Counted from the stretch's first letter, positions 8,509 through 17,153 are shown. The stretch: DNA of 64,000 nt from Acinetobacter courvalinii (GCF_014635545.1 NZ_BMDA01000001.1:202739-266738), one strand, 5' to 3'. A program made the numbers and translations. Notes: generated by a model from the letters alone, not told the origin.

Positions 8509-9822
8509 ATGAAATTAAGTCAGGCTGATTTTAAACAACGTCGTGATCTTCTCGCTCAACATATCGGCAGCAATAGCATTGCAATTATTGCGACGCGGGC
8601 AGAAATGTATCGTAACCGCGATGCGGATTATAAATATCGTGCCGACAGTAGTTTTTATTATCTGACTGGATTTGCAGAGCCAGAAGCGGTTGCTGTGATC
8701 GAAACCTTTGAAGAAGGTGAGGAATATAGCTATAGCTTATTCTGTCGTGAACGCAATCGTGAAATGGAAATCTGGAATGGCTATCGTGCCGGAATTGATG
8801 GCGCGATTGAAATCTATGAAGCTGATGAAGCTTATGCAATTGATCTGCTTGATGAAGAAATCATCGACAAGTTATTAAATAAACAACGTCTTTACTATCG
8901 TATTGGGCAGAATGCTGAGTTTGATGCGCGTGTTAGCCAATGGATTCAGAAGACGGATGCACATCGTGGGGGTACTGCGCCCGCAGAAGTCGTACAGCTT
9001 GATCGTATTGTTGATGAAATGCGTTTAAAAAAATCAGCACAAGAAATTGAGTTGATGCAGATTGCATCGGATATCAGTGCAGAAGCGCATACCCGTGCCA
9101 TGCAAACGGTTAAAGCTGAGATGATGGAATATGCACTCGAAGCGGAACTGAATTATATCTTTGGTCAAAATGGCTGTGTGCCAGCCTATAACAGTATTGT
9201 CGGTGGTGGTGAAAATGCCTGTATCTTGCACTACGTTGAGAATAATAAGCCGTTAAAAGATGGTGATCTAGTGCTGATCGATGCGGCCTGTGAATATGAG
9301 TTCTATGCATCGGACATTACCCGTACATTTCCGGTAAATGGTAAATTTAGCCCTGAACAAAAAGCGTTATATAACGTGGTGCTTGCAGCACAGCTGGCTG
9401 CGATTGATGCAACCCGTATCGGCAATCACTATAAATATCCGCATGAAGTGGCGGTAAAGATTTTAACCCAAGGGCTGGTTGATCTTGGTTTACTGCACGG
9501 TAATGTGGATGAGCTGGTTGAAAATGAGGCATTCCGTCAATTCTATATGCATGGTACAGGGCATTGGCTCGGTATGGATGTGCATGATGTCGGCGCTTAT
9601 AAGAATGGCGAAGACTGGCGTGCTTATGAAGCCGGTATGGTGGTGACCGTTGAGCCAGGTTTGTATGTTGCGCCAGATGATGAAACGGTTGATGCAAAAT
9701 GGCGTGGTATTGGTATTCGTATTGAAGATGATATTGTCGTGACAGAAAATGGTCCATTGGTTCTGACCAAAAATGTAGTTAAAACTGTTGAAGAGATTGA
9801 AAGCTTGATGGCGAGTCGCTAA
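8509..9822 (+). CDS. pepP: Xaa-Pro aminopeptidase (aminopeptidase P)
   Basis: A 437-residue M24B metallopeptidase, the usual length of bacterial PepP, that removes N-terminal residues preceding proline. An N-terminal creatinase-like domain (residues 1-170, with YRNRDADYKYRADSSFYYL) leads into the pita-bread catalytic domain. The two-metal ligands are in place: Asp in LIDAACEYEFYASDITR (both Asp), His in HGTGHWLGMDVHD, Glu in TVEPGLY and Glu in GIRIEDD. The ribosome site AGAAGGA precedes the ATG. It lies 69 bases after ygfB. A second, unrelated-length aminopeptidase P lies at 58977. Confidence 0.96.
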   Translation: MKLSQADFKQRRDLLAQHIGSNSIAIIATRAEMYRNRDADYKYRADSSFYYLTGFAEPEAVAVIETFEEGEEYSYSLFCRERNREMEIWNGYRAGIDGAIEIYEADEAYAIDLLDEEIIDKLLNKQRLYYRIGQNAEFDARVSQWIQKTDAHRGGTAPAEVVQLDRIVDEMRLKKSAQEIELMQIASDISAEAHTRAMQTVKAEMMEYALEAELNYIFGQNGCVPAYNSIVGGGENACILHYVENNKPLKDGDLVLIDAACEYEFYASDITRTFPVNGKFSPEQKALYNVVLAAQLAAIDATRIGNHYKYPHEVAVKILTQGLVDLGLLHGNVDELVENEAFRQFYMHGTGHWLGMDVHDVGAYKNGEDWRAYEAGMVVTVEPGLYVAPDDETVDAKWRGIGIRIEDDIVVTENGPLVLTKNVVKTVEEIESLMASR

Positions 9823-9862
9823 TCAGCCTAGTTGCAGAATTGAAGCCTTAGTTTTAATGAAT

Positions 9863-9887
9863 GCCTCTTCATAATGTATGAAGAGGC
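9863..9887. terminator. Perfect hairpin after pepP
   Basis: GCCTCTTCAT (9863-9872) and ATGAAGAGGC (9878-9887) form a ten-base-pair stem with a five-base loop. There is no T-tract on the plus side, so it may terminate weakly or protect the 3' end of pepP mRNA. Confidence 0.45.
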
Positions 9888-9930
9888 AAACAAAAAATTA
9901 TAATAATATTTACAAAAATAAGAGACTTAT

Positions 9931-10236
9931 ATGAAATTGTCGAGCTGTGTTTATCGAATAGTCACTGACATTTATTTGATTTTATTAATTTATGTATATT
10001 TAAAGGTTCATCATTATTACTTTTATCTGACACGGTGGGAGTGGCATGAAGATCGACAGATACTTTCCTTGCTGTTTATTTCTTTTATATTTTTTGTCAG
10101 TGTAACGGCATTGTTTATCTATACTATTTTTTATAACGTTGGGAAATATCGATCTATTGAGTGGGCTTTGTATTTTATTTATTTTTGTTTGATGAGTTCA
10201 GTTTTTATCGTCTATCTTCCAAGAAAATATATTTAA
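9931..10236 (+). CDS. Small membrane protein of unknown function (101 aa)
   Basis: I do not recognise this protein. It has three likely membrane segments: IYLILLIYVYLKVHHYYFYL, LLFISFIFFVSVTALFIYTIF and WALYFIYFCLMSSVFIVYL, separated by short charged turns such as TRWEWHEDRQ. It is very rich in Tyr, Phe and Ile and strongly AT-biased, unlike pepP before it. AAGAGAC upstream of the ATG is a modest ribosome site. It splits the otherwise conserved pepP-ubiH neighbourhood, together with the inverted-repeat element that follows, and so looks like an accessory insertion. Confidence 0.5.
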   Translation: MKLSSCVYRIVTDIYLILLIYVYLKVHHYYFYLTRWEWHEDRQILSLLFISFIFFVSVTALFIYTIFYNVGKYRSIEWALYFIYFCLMSSVFIVYLPRKYI

Positions 10237-10416
10237 TCTAGTGACTTCTATCTTCTTTCCTGCTGAAAGACCTACTAAGGTGAGAAGCCTGATTAAGATA
10301 GATGAGCGTGTTTCTTTCCTATCGATGCTCAAAACAACTTTTGAAGATATTTTAAAAACATAGGCCAAACAAAGTACAAATTCCCTTCCTGATTTAAGTT
10401 AGAGTAAGATAGGCTA

Positions 10417-10728
10417 GGGTCTGTTGATATTTCACCTTACGAGCTAAAGCTCTCATTGCGACAGTGGACATTTTTTAGGTGATACAAGGCATGGCTTATG
10501 TAATTTAGTCATTCTAAATAAATAAGTCATAACGCCGTAGCGTCAAAAAATGTCCCTGTCCTTGCGCTGTGATCAAAGCAATGCTTTGCTCTTGCTCAGG
10601 TTGTGGCTAAAACTTCCTTAAACTTTGTTATGAAACTTGACAAGGGAGTTCGCCATTGCCTACGTTTCATGCCTCGTTTAAGTTGTTTTAGCCTACAACG
10701 CAACCATAGATGAAATATCAACAGACCC
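10417..10728. mobile_element. MITE-like element with 18-bp terminal inverted repeats
   Basis: GGGTCTGTTGATATTTCA at 10417-10434 is matched exactly by its reverse complement at 10711-10728. The 312-base unit has no usable open frame. Inner arms also pair: GACATTTTTT near 10467 with AAAAAATGTC near 10544. This is the form of a miniature inverted-repeat transposable element. The flanks are CTA on the left and TTA on the right, so a target duplication is imperfect or of TNA type. A transposase source is not in the window. It lies 40 bases ahead of ubiH, so it may bring or interrupt its promoter. Confidence 0.75.
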
Positions 10729-10767
10729 TTAACATCAAGTCATGAAAAACTGATAAGGAATAATATT

Positions 10768-11979
10768 ATGCAGCAACAAGTCATCATTGTCGGTGGAGGT
10801 ATGGTTGGACTCAGCCTTGCTTTAATGTTGGCAAAATCTAATATCGCGGTAAAGCTATTAGAAGCTGTGAAATATCCGAATTATGACGATGAAAATGTTG
10901 CCCCTTATCATTCCAGTTTTGATGCGCGTAATACCGCTTTGTCACGTCGTAGCGTACAGATTTACCAAAAGTTAGGTTTATGGGAAGCTTTACAACAACA
11001 TGCCACCCCAATTCTGCAAGTGCATATTACCGAGCAGGGCAGTTTTGGTAAGGCACGCCTCGTTGCTGAACAAGAAAAAGTAGAAAGCTTTGGACAAGTG
11101 ATTGAAAACGCATGGTTAGGTCGTGTATTACTGACCCAAGTACGTCAGCAGCCGTTGATTGAGCTGATTGACGGGGTGCAAGTAACCTCACTCACGCAAA
11201 ATGAAGATGAGGTTCACATCGAAGCGATGCGCAATGGTGAATATATTCATTCCTTGAAATCCAAGTTGGTGATTGCAGCAGATGGTCGTGATTCTTTCTG
11301 TCGACAAGCCATCGGTGTCGGTGTAGATGAGCATGATTATGACCAGGTCGCGATTGTCACGACCGTACAAACCTCTAAACCGCATCAGCATGTTGGTTTT
11401 GAACGTTTTAGCGCCTTAGGGCCATTGGCATTGTTGCCTTTACCGGGGGAATATCGTCGTTCGGTGGTATGGCCGGTGAAGAAAGGCACAGAAGCAGAAT
11501 GGTTAGGTGAGGAAAATGATCAGCACTTCCTCGATGCGTTGCAGCAAACTTATGGTGATCGTGCGGGTAAATTTGAAAAAACCGGCAAGCGGTTTAGTTA
11601 TCCATTGTCACAAGTGTTGGCGCATAAGCAGGCTGTTGGACGTGTGGTGCTGATGGGGAATGCTGCACATACCATTCACCCAGTAGCAGGACAAGGGTTT
11701 AACCTGTGCTTGCGTGATGCCGATGTACTGGTTCGTTTCCTGATGGAGCAACTGGCGAAGTCTGATGATATTGGCGCGCCTGAAAATTTACTGGCCTATG
11801 AGCAATCCCGTTTAAAGGATCAGCAACGTGTGATCAAATTCTGTGATTCGGTGGTGCGTGGTTTTAGTAATCAGAATCCAATCCTTAAATTATTACGTAA
11901 TACTGGGCTGATTGCTTTTGATGTGATTCCGGGGGTTAAGCCTTTGGTTGCCAATTATGCGATGGGGCTAAAAGCATGA
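10768..11979 (+). CDS. ubiH: 2-octaprenyl-6-methoxyphenol hydroxylase UbiH
   Basis: A 403-residue class A flavoprotein monooxygenase of ubiquinone synthesis. The FAD dinucleotide-binding motif is IVGGGMVGLSLAL near the N-terminus, the DG motif is LVIAADGRDSFCRQ, and the second FAD motif is VVLMGNAAHTIHPVAGQGFNLCLRD. The segments FDARNTALSRRSVQIYQKLGLW and VESFGQVIENAWLGRVL align by eye with E. coli UbiH rather than UbiI. The ribosome site AAGGAA lies ahead of the ATG. Its stop overlaps the ubiI start by four bases (ATGA), so the two are translationally coupled. UbiH works in the soluble or membrane-associated Ubi complex. Confidence 0.93.
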   Translation: MQQQVIIVGGGMVGLSLALMLAKSNIAVKLLEAVKYPNYDDENVAPYHSSFDARNTALSRRSVQIYQKLGLWEALQQHATPILQVHITEQGSFGKARLVAEQEKVESFGQVIENAWLGRVLLTQVRQQPLIELIDGVQVTSLTQNEDEVHIEAMRNGEYIHSLKSKLVIAADGRDSFCRQAIGVGVDEHDYDQVAIVTTVQTSKPHQHVGFERFSALGPLALLPLPGEYRRSVVWPVKKGTEAEWLGEENDQHFLDALQQTYGDRAGKFEKTGKRFSYPLSQVLAHKQAVGRVVLMGNAAHTIHPVAGQGFNLCLRDADVLVRFLMEQLAKSDDIGAPENLLAYEQSRLKDQQRVIKFCDSVVRGFSNQNPILKLLRNTGLIAFDVIPGVKPLVANYAMGLKA

Positions 11980-13208
11980 GTGAACTGTTAGATGTGGTCA
12001 TCGTTGGTGGTGGACTGGTAGGTGGCCTAAGCGCTTTATTGTTGGCCCAAGGTGGGGTACAGGCCACAGTGCTGGATGCTGCACCTGTGCTTGATCAGGA
12101 CAAGACTTTAGCGGTCATGAATCCGCGTGTATTGGCACTTAGCCAAGCGACGATTCACTTACTCAAAACGGTTGATGTATGGAATGATCTGGCACGACAA
12201 ATGCCTTATTCAGGCATGCAGGTCTGGAATAAAAATGGCTATGGTGAAATCAATTTTGGCCATGCTTCTGAGCAGCCACCACACTCAGATCAAGCATTGG
12301 GTTCAATGGTCGAGCCGAGTGTCCTCAATGTTGCCATTCAACAAAAGATGTTGCAGCAGCTTAAAGACTACCGTACCCAGGTCAAAGTCATTCGGATTGA
12401 ACAGATTCCCCAAGGCTGGTCGATTCAGCTGGCGGATGGTACGACCTTAAAAACCAAATTACTGATTGGTGCAGATGGCGCAAACTCTTTTGTCCGTGAG
12501 CAAGCCTATATCGATCTAGATGTACTGGATTACAAACAGGCTGCCATCAGTTGTGCGATTAAAACTACACAACCGAATCAGTATGTGGCTCGCCAGATTT
12601 TCTTGCCAACAGGCCCATTGGCTTATTTACCGATGGCCAGTCTGGATGCACAGGACAATGGTTACTGGCAATCGATCGTCTGGACATTGCCCGATGACTA
12701 TGCCGATGAATATTCGGCACTCAATGATCAAGAGTTTATGCAATTGCTGACTCAGGAAAGCCTGCAAATGCTGGGTGAGGTGGTTGAGGTGCGTTCCAGA
12801 GCGCAATTTCCACTCAAGGCACGTGCTGCACAGCGCTATATTAAATCGGGGCTGGCATTGATTGGTGATGCAGCACATGTGATTCATCCTTTGGCGGGAC
12901 AAGGCGTGAATATTGGTTGTCTGGATGCCGCGGTGCTTTGTGATGTGTTACTGCATGATTTAAAACGTGGTGCATGGGCCAATGAACAGACCTTGTTGCG
13001 TTACGAGCATAAGCGTAAAGGTCAGAATGATGCCATGATGCATAGCATGTCTGCGATTGGTTGGCTGGAAAGTTCGGAGTTGTTTCCTTTGGTCTGGGCG
13101 CGAAATTTTGGCTTAAAACAGGTCGAACAATTTGACGGGTTTAAGGATCGTTTCATGCAACAGGCCAACGGATTAGGTGTGTTAAAAGACACCCGTTACG
13201 CTTGCTAA
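11976..13208 (+). CDS. ubiI: Ubiquinone-pathway FAD hydroxylase UbiI/VisC-like
   Basis: A 410-residue paralogue of the previous gene. FAD motifs: VIVGGGLVGGLSALLLAQ, LLIGADGANSFVREQA and LALIGDAAHVIHPLAGQGVNIGCLD. The middle segments GMQVWNKNGYGEINFGH and VEPSVLNVAI resemble E. coli UbiI (VisC), which hydroxylates C5 of the ring. UbiF (C6) is very close in sequence and cannot be excluded. The order ygfB, pepP, ubiH, ubiI matches the E. coli cluster. The C-terminus is short after the FAD domain, as usual. Confidence 0.85.
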   Translation: MSELLDVVIVGGGLVGGLSALLLAQGGVQATVLDAAPVLDQDKTLAVMNPRVLALSQATIHLLKTVDVWNDLARQMPYSGMQVWNKNGYGEINFGHASEQPPHSDQALGSMVEPSVLNVAIQQKMLQQLKDYRTQVKVIRIEQIPQGWSIQLADGTTLKTKLLIGADGANSFVREQAYIDLDVLDYKQAAISCAIKTTQPNQYVARQIFLPTGPLAYLPMASLDAQDNGYWQSIVWTLPDDYADEYSALNDQEFMQLLTQESLQMLGEVVEVRSRAQFPLKARAAQRYIKSGLALIGDAAHVIHPLAGQGVNIGCLDAAVLCDVLLHDLKRGAWANEQTLLRYEHKRKGQNDAMMHSMSAIGWLESSELFPLVWARNFGLKQVEQFDGFKDRFMQQANGLGVLKDTRYAC

Positions 13209-13382
13209 AAAAGAGTAGATATTTTTTAAACAATCATTTATAAATCAGAGTGAATTTGGTCGCAAAAAATACGATTTTAGCAATATTGTACTTTGCGAAA
13301 TGAAAAGAGCTTGCTAAATTTCATCAAGTTCTGATGACCAAATAGCGATGATGAGAAGTTTAGTCATTGTGGGGAGATTAAT

Positions 13383-13631
13383 ATGACGGAAATGAATGAT
13401 TACGACGACAACACAGAAGATTCTGCTGTAGACGATGATGAGGCGAAAGCAGCAGAAACTGGTGCAGATAGCGAAGAATCGAGCGCCAATGATGCCGATC
13501 TTGCCGAGGCTGAAACCTTAACGGTAACGGCAAAGCAGAAACAGCGCCAAGCTTTAGAAGATGAAGTTGCTGCGTTTCTTGCACGTGGTGGACGCATTAC
13601 CGAAGTTCCACCCGATGAACATCAAGATTAA
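13383..13631 (+). CDS. sutA: SutA-like RNA polymerase-binding regulator
   Basis: An 82-residue protein whose first 45 residues are a disordered acidic tail (Asp, Glu, Ala, Ser) and whose C-terminal half carries AKQKQRQALEDEVAAFLARGGRITEV. This two-part form, especially the KQKxRxAL and FLxRGGxI core, matches SutA of Pseudomonas aeruginosa. That protein binds RNA polymerase and raises ribosomal and housekeeping transcription during slow growth. The gene has its own ribosome site (GGGGAG) and a bidirectional terminator after it. The function here is transferred by similarity of a short segment. Confidence 0.75.
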   Translation: MTEMNDYDDNTEDSAVDDDEAKAAETGADSEESSANDADLAEAETLTVTAKQKQRQALEDEVAAFLARGGRITEVPPDEHQD

Positions 13632-13647
13632 GTCGAATAAAGACTGC

Positions 13648-13677
13648 AAAAAAGCATCACGATTGTGGTGCTTTTTT
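13648..13677. terminator. Bidirectional terminator between sutA and the MerR gene
   Basis: GCATCAC (13654-13660) pairs with GTGGTGC (13665-13671), with an A-tract before and a T-tract after, so it can serve both convergent genes. Confidence 0.85.
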
Positions 13678-14106
13678 GTGCTGGTGGGATTCGTGTTCGC
13701 ACTCCAGTGGCTGATGGAGTTCTTTTAAAATTCCACATTGTTCAATGGTACGATGTTGTGAGCATTGCTGTTTTAAATGGGTTAGATCCTGTTTGAGATG
13801 TTCCAGATTTTTAATTTTCTGGGAAACCTCAGCCAGATATTGATCAATCAGATGATCGACTTCCATGCAGGTTTGATTGGGGTTCTCTGACATATCCTTG
13901 AGCTTTTGGATATCCTGTAAGGTAATGCCCAGTTCACGGCAATGCTTGAGAAACAGAAGTTCGGAGAGCATCTGTTCAGAATAATGCCGATAATTGCCTG
14001 CCGTGCGTTTGGCTTTCTCAAGCAGCCCAATTTTTTCATAATAACGGATGGTATCTACTGATACGCCCGTCTTTTTTGCCAGTTGCCCAATGGTAAGATT
14101 TATCAT
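13657..14106 (-). CDS. MerR-family heavy-metal regulator (CadR/PbrR-like)
   Basis: 149 residues. The N-terminal MerR winged helix is clear (LTIGQLAKKTGVSVDTIRYYEKIGLL, then NYRHYS). The dimer helix and a C-terminal metal loop follow. Cysteines at 80, 115 and 124, with the end segment EQCGILKEL, match the three-Cys set of Cd(II)/Pb(II) sensors, so cadmium or lead is the likeliest signal and zinc is possible. The tail is His-rich (HESHQHKK), an added metal-binding feature. It diverges from a cation efflux gene and its operator lies between them at 14109-14139. The stop lies inside the shared terminator. Confidence 0.87.
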   Translation of the reverse strand: MINLTIGQLAKKTGVSVDTIRYYEKIGLLEKAKRTAGNYRHYSEQMLSELLFLKHCRELGITLQDIQKLKDMSENPNQTCMEVDHLIDQYLAEVSQKIKNLEHLKQDLTHLKQQCSQHRTIEQCGILKELHQPLECEHESHQHKKAPQS

Positions 14107-14108
14107 GC

Positions 14109-14139
14109 TTGACTCTGGAGTTACTCTAGGGTTTTAAAT
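14109..14139 (+). promoter_or_regulatory. MerR-type promoter and operator of the efflux gene
   Basis: TTGACT (14109-14114) and TTAAAT (14134-14139) are separated by 19 bases, the over-long spacer typical of MerR-activated promoters. The interval 14112-14132 is an imperfect palindrome centred at 14122, matching its reverse complement at 17 of 21 positions, with half-sites ACTCTGGAG and CTCTAGGGT. Confidence 0.8.
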
Positions 14140-14167
14140 CACTATAAAAGATTAAGTGAGAAAAGTC

Positions 14168-14809
14168 ATGGCAGGATGTGGTTGCAATACAACATGTTCC
14201 CCAACACAAAAGATTAGCCCCAAGTTTCGCAAAGCGTTGTGGATTGCATTAGTACTCAATGCATTGATGTTCTTTGTCGAGATTATTGGTGGTTCGCATG
14301 CACGCTCGGTTTCTTTATGGGCCGATGCGCTAGATTTTGCTGGTGATGCAGCAAACTATGCCATCTCTCTAGCCGTACTCTCTATGAGCTTGTATTGGCG
14401 CGCGACCGCAGCTTTAGTGAAAGGGATGACCATGGCGGCCTTTGGTATTTTTGTAATTGTGAAAGTGTTCTGGTCATGGTGGCTGGGAATCACCCCTGAG
14501 CCGATGCTCATGGGTGCAATCGGTGTACTGGCATTGACCGTGAATGTGGTTTCAGCCTTGATGCTTTACGCATTCCGTGATGGTGATGCCAATATGCGTT
14601 CAGTGTGGCTATGCAGTCGGAATGATGCAATTGCCAATATTGCGATTATTATCGCCGCTGTCGGCGTTTTTGGCACAGGAACCATGTTCCCTGATTTATT
14701 GGTCGCTTTTGTGATTGCTTATCTCGGTGTGTCTTCGGGTCTAAGCGTGATTAAACAGGCCAGAGCAGAGAGGAAAATGGATCAAGCTCACCTCATTACC
14801 AAGGCTTAA
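14168..14809 (+). CDS. Cation efflux (CDF-type) membrane protein
   Basis: A 213-residue membrane protein with about six hydrophobic segments and CDF-like motifs: SVSLWADALDFAGDAANYAISL in the second segment and SRNDAIANIAIIIAA in the fifth, where metal ligands sit. It lacks the cytoplasmic C-terminal domain of larger CDF proteins and the usual His of the HxxxD pair. The N-terminus CGCNTTC is Cys-rich and may bind metal. It is driven by the MerR-type promoter just upstream, so it is probably induced by cadmium, lead or zinc and exports it. The start is set at the ATG with GTGAG upstream. A GTG at 14156 is less likely. Confidence 0.83.
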   Translation: MAGCGCNTTCSPTQKISPKFRKALWIALVLNALMFFVEIIGGSHARSVSLWADALDFAGDAANYAISLAVLSMSLYWRATAALVKGMTMAAFGIFVIVKVFWSWWLGITPEPMLMGAIGVLALTVNVVSALMLYAFRDGDANMRSVWLCSRNDAIANIAIIIAAVGVFGTGTMFPDLLVAFVIAYLGVSSGLSVIKQARAERKMDQAHLITKA

Positions 14810-14845
14810 AACACAGTGTTGGTATTTCATGTTTAACGGATAAAG

Positions 14846-14867
14846 GGGAGATTTTTTGTAATCTCCC
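14846..14867. terminator. Hairpin between the convergent efflux gene and rsmI
   Basis: GGGAGATT (14846-14853) pairs with AATCTCCC (14860-14867), with six bases of loop. The flanking T-tract is weak on both sides. Confidence 0.55.
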
Positions 14868-14876
14868 GCTTATGTT

Positions 14877-15719
14877 TTATTGATCGTGTTGGGTGAGTTC
14901 CAACGCACGCTGATAAGCCACTTTCTTTTTAATACCGGTCAAATCAGCAGCCAGTTGTGATGCCGCTTTGACGGATAAGTCCTGTAATAAGCGCTTTAAT
15001 AACTCATCCAGTTTATCCTGTTCCATATCTTTTTCGGCAGAAGCACCGCCGACCACCACCACGATTTCACCTTTTTGCTGGTTGTGATCATTTTCAATCA
15101 AGGTGACCAGTTGTTTTAAGGTCATTTTCTTGATGGTTTCAAATGTCTTGGTAATTTCACGGGCAAAACCGACAGGACGATCTTCACCAAAGACCTGAAC
15201 CATATCCTGAATACAGGCCAGAATACGGTGTGGTGCTTCATAGAAAATCAGGGTCTGGGTTTCATCTTTGAGCTTTTCCAGCTGGCTAATCCGTTGCGAC
15301 GCTTTCGATGGCAAGAAACCTTCAAAACTAAAACGGTCACTGGGTAAACCCACCGCACTTAATGCAGCAATCGCAGCACAGGCACCGGGCACAGGAATCA
15401 CGCGAATGCCGTGCTCTTGTGCAGCACGCACCAGTTTAAAACCAGGGTCGCTAATCAGGGGCGTTCCAGCATCACTAATTAAGGCAACACTTTCACCATT
15501 TAACATTTTTTGGAGAAGTTGATCAATTTTGTTACTTTCGTTGTGATCATGACACGCGGTTAGTGGAGTTGAGATATTATAGTGTTTGAATAATTGAGCA
15601 GATTGACGAGTGTCTTCTGCGGCAACCACCGAAACGGATTTTAATATATCAATTGCACGAAAGGTCATGTCATCTAAGTGCCCAATCGGGGTTGCTACAA
15701 CAAATAATTGAGCACTCAT
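14877..15719 (-). CDS. rsmI: 16S rRNA 2'-O-ribose C1402 methyltransferase RsmI
   Basis: A 280-residue SAM-dependent methyltransferase of the tetrapyrrole methylase fold. It carries the RsmI landmarks LFVVATPIGHLDDMTFRAI, AAEDTRQSAQLF, ALISDAGTPLISDPGFKLV, and VPGACAAIAALSAVGLPSDRFSFEGFLP. It modifies C1402 in the decoding centre of the 30S subunit. The start is set at MSAQLF (15719). A start six codons upstream would overlap the divergent gene at 15736. The rsmI and LpoA-type genes diverge as in many gammaproteobacteria. Confidence 0.95.
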   Translation of the reverse strand: MSAQLFVVATPIGHLDDMTFRAIDILKSVSVVAAEDTRQSAQLFKHYNISTPLTACHDHNESNKIDQLLQKMLNGESVALISDAGTPLISDPGFKLVRAAQEHGIRVIPVPGACAAIAALSAVGLPSDRFSFEGFLPSKASQRISQLEKLKDETQTLIFYEAPHRILACIQDMVQVFGEDRPVGFAREITKTFETIKKMTLKQLVTLIENDHNQQKGEIVVVVGGASAEKDMEQDKLDELLKRLLQDLSVKAASQLAADLTGIKKKVAYQRALELTQHDQ

Positions 15720-15735
15720 AAAAGGTAACTCCCTC

Positions 15736-16668
15736 ATGTATTACAAAAAATATTGGCTGCTACTCAGTTTGGCAGCAATTGTGAGTCCGGTTTATGCGGA
15801 CGTACTGGTGATTCTACCCGAATCTGGTGCGATGGCGCGAGCCGGTCAGAACATCAAACGCGGTTTCTTGAGTGCTTATACAGCATCTGGTAGCAAAGAA
15901 AAAATCATTTTTGTAGATTCCGCCAAAAATAACATCGATACCATTTTCAAAAAGCGGATTAATAACAAGACCCGTTTGATTGTTGGACCATTGGCCCGAC
16001 CTGATATTGAAAATGTGATGCAGCGTAATCCGGCGATTCCGGTGCTAGCCTTGAATGATGTGAATACTCAGGCGACCAATGTCTGGCAGTTTAGTCTGGC
16101 TAAACAGCATGATGCACTGGCACTGAATCAACTGTTGAAAAAAGATAAAATCAAAAAGCTACTGGTGCTACGTCAGGCAGGAACCGAGTCGGCAACAGAA
16201 CTGTTTATGATGGCGTTGATGTCCGAGTTTGGTTCAGATATTCATGTCGTGAATGAACTGCCGAAAAAACTGGCACGTAAAGAAGGGCTATTATTGCTCG
16301 GAGACCAGCAATGGCTAGAACAACTTGGCCCACTGCCGGAAAAGAATATTTATGCCACAGCGCTAAGTATAGAGCAGGATAAACCGATTCCTACAGGATT
16401 AAGTTTCTGTGATACACCGGCCTTATATAATGGGCAGTGGGCCGATGTCATCAAGGCTTATAAAGAGCAGCCTGAAAATATGGCGTTCCAGCGCTTACTG
16501 GCTTTTGGTGGCGATGCCTGGAGCATCAGTCAGCAATTCCTAAACAGTCCGGACCGGAAATTTAATTTTGAGGGCCGTACTGGGGCAATTGAGGTGAAGG
16601 ACGGTAAAATTTACCGACAGCCGTATTGTTATCAACAACAGAAAAATGGCATTCAGGTGTTGAAGTAG
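15736..16668 (+). CDS. LpoA-like (LppC) penicillin-binding protein activator, short form
   Basis: 310 residues with a periplasmic type-1 binding-protein fold: [27 protein letters not shown], the [17 protein letters not shown] segment, and [13 protein letters not shown] near the end. This corresponds to the C-terminal domain of E. coli LpoA, which activates PBP1a. The N-terminal TPR half of LpoA is absent. There is a signal peptide ending SPVYA|D but no lipobox Cys, so it appears to be a soluble periplasmic protein and not an outer-membrane lipoprotein. Position between rsmI and yraN matches lpoA (yraM). Whether it still activates a PBP is not shown. Confidence 0.8.
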   Translation: MYYKKYWLLLSLAAIVSPVYADVLVILPESGAMARAGQNIKRGFLSAYTASGSKEKIIFVDSAKNNIDTIFKKRINNKTRLIVGPLARPDIENVMQRNPAIPVLALNDVNTQATNVWQFSLAKQHDALALNQLLKKDKIKKLLVLRQAGTESATELFMMALMSEFGSDIHVVNELPKKLARKEGLLLLGDQQWLEQLGPLPEKNIYATALSIEQDKPIPTGLSFCDTPALYNGQWADVIKAYKEQPENMAFQRLLAFGGDAWSISQQFLNSPDRKFNFEGRTGAIEVKDGKIYRQPYCYQQQKNGIQVLK

Positions 16669-16679
16669 ACGGTCCATCC

Positions 16680-17087
16680 ATGCAATCGTCATGTCAGGAT
16701 CTAGGGCAATGGGCTGAACAGACAGCACTTGCCTTGCTCCAATCCCATCACTATGAGTGTGTCGCGCGAAATTATCATTCACGTTATGGTGAAATTGACC
16801 TAATTGTACAGCGCCAGCATGAATTGGTCTTTGTCGAAGTCAAAGCCAGATCGGCGGGGAGTTATGCTGCAGCCTGTGAGGTGATTTCCCCAGCTCAACA
16901 ACAAAAAATTATTAAAACCGCTCAGTTGTTTTTACAGAAATATCCTAAATATTATGACTTTGACTGTCGTTTTGATGTGATTTGTTTTGATTTTCCACGG
17001 AAATTTGCAAAAACAGTACAACCAGATTTTTCAAAATTGCAGTATGATCAGCAATGGATTGAACATGCGTTTACTTTAGATGGGTGA
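16680..17087 (+). CDS. yraN: UPF0102 nuclease-like protein YraN
   Basis: 135 residues with the family core: [35 protein letters not shown] and FVEVKARS. The E-I-D-L and E-V-K residues form the restriction-endonuclease-like active site pattern (D-x(n)-E-x-K). The role is unknown, perhaps in DNA repair or recombination. The start is set at ATG 16680, 12 bases after the LpoA-like stop. An in-frame TTG further upstream overlaps the preceding gene. Unlike E. coli there is no diaA between yraN and the BON gene. Confidence 0.88.
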   Translation: MQSSCQDLGQWAEQTALALLQSHHYECVARNYHSRYGEIDLIVQRQHELVFVEVKARSAGSYAAACEVISPAQQQKIIKTAQLFLQKYPKYYDFDCRFDVICFDFPRKFAKTVQPDFSKLQYDQQWIEHAFTLDG

Positions 17088-17153
17088 ATGCACGAGTCTG
17101 AAGCTGAATATTGAAATTGAACAAATGTGTTTGTAGTTAGGGAGTCTTGCCAA

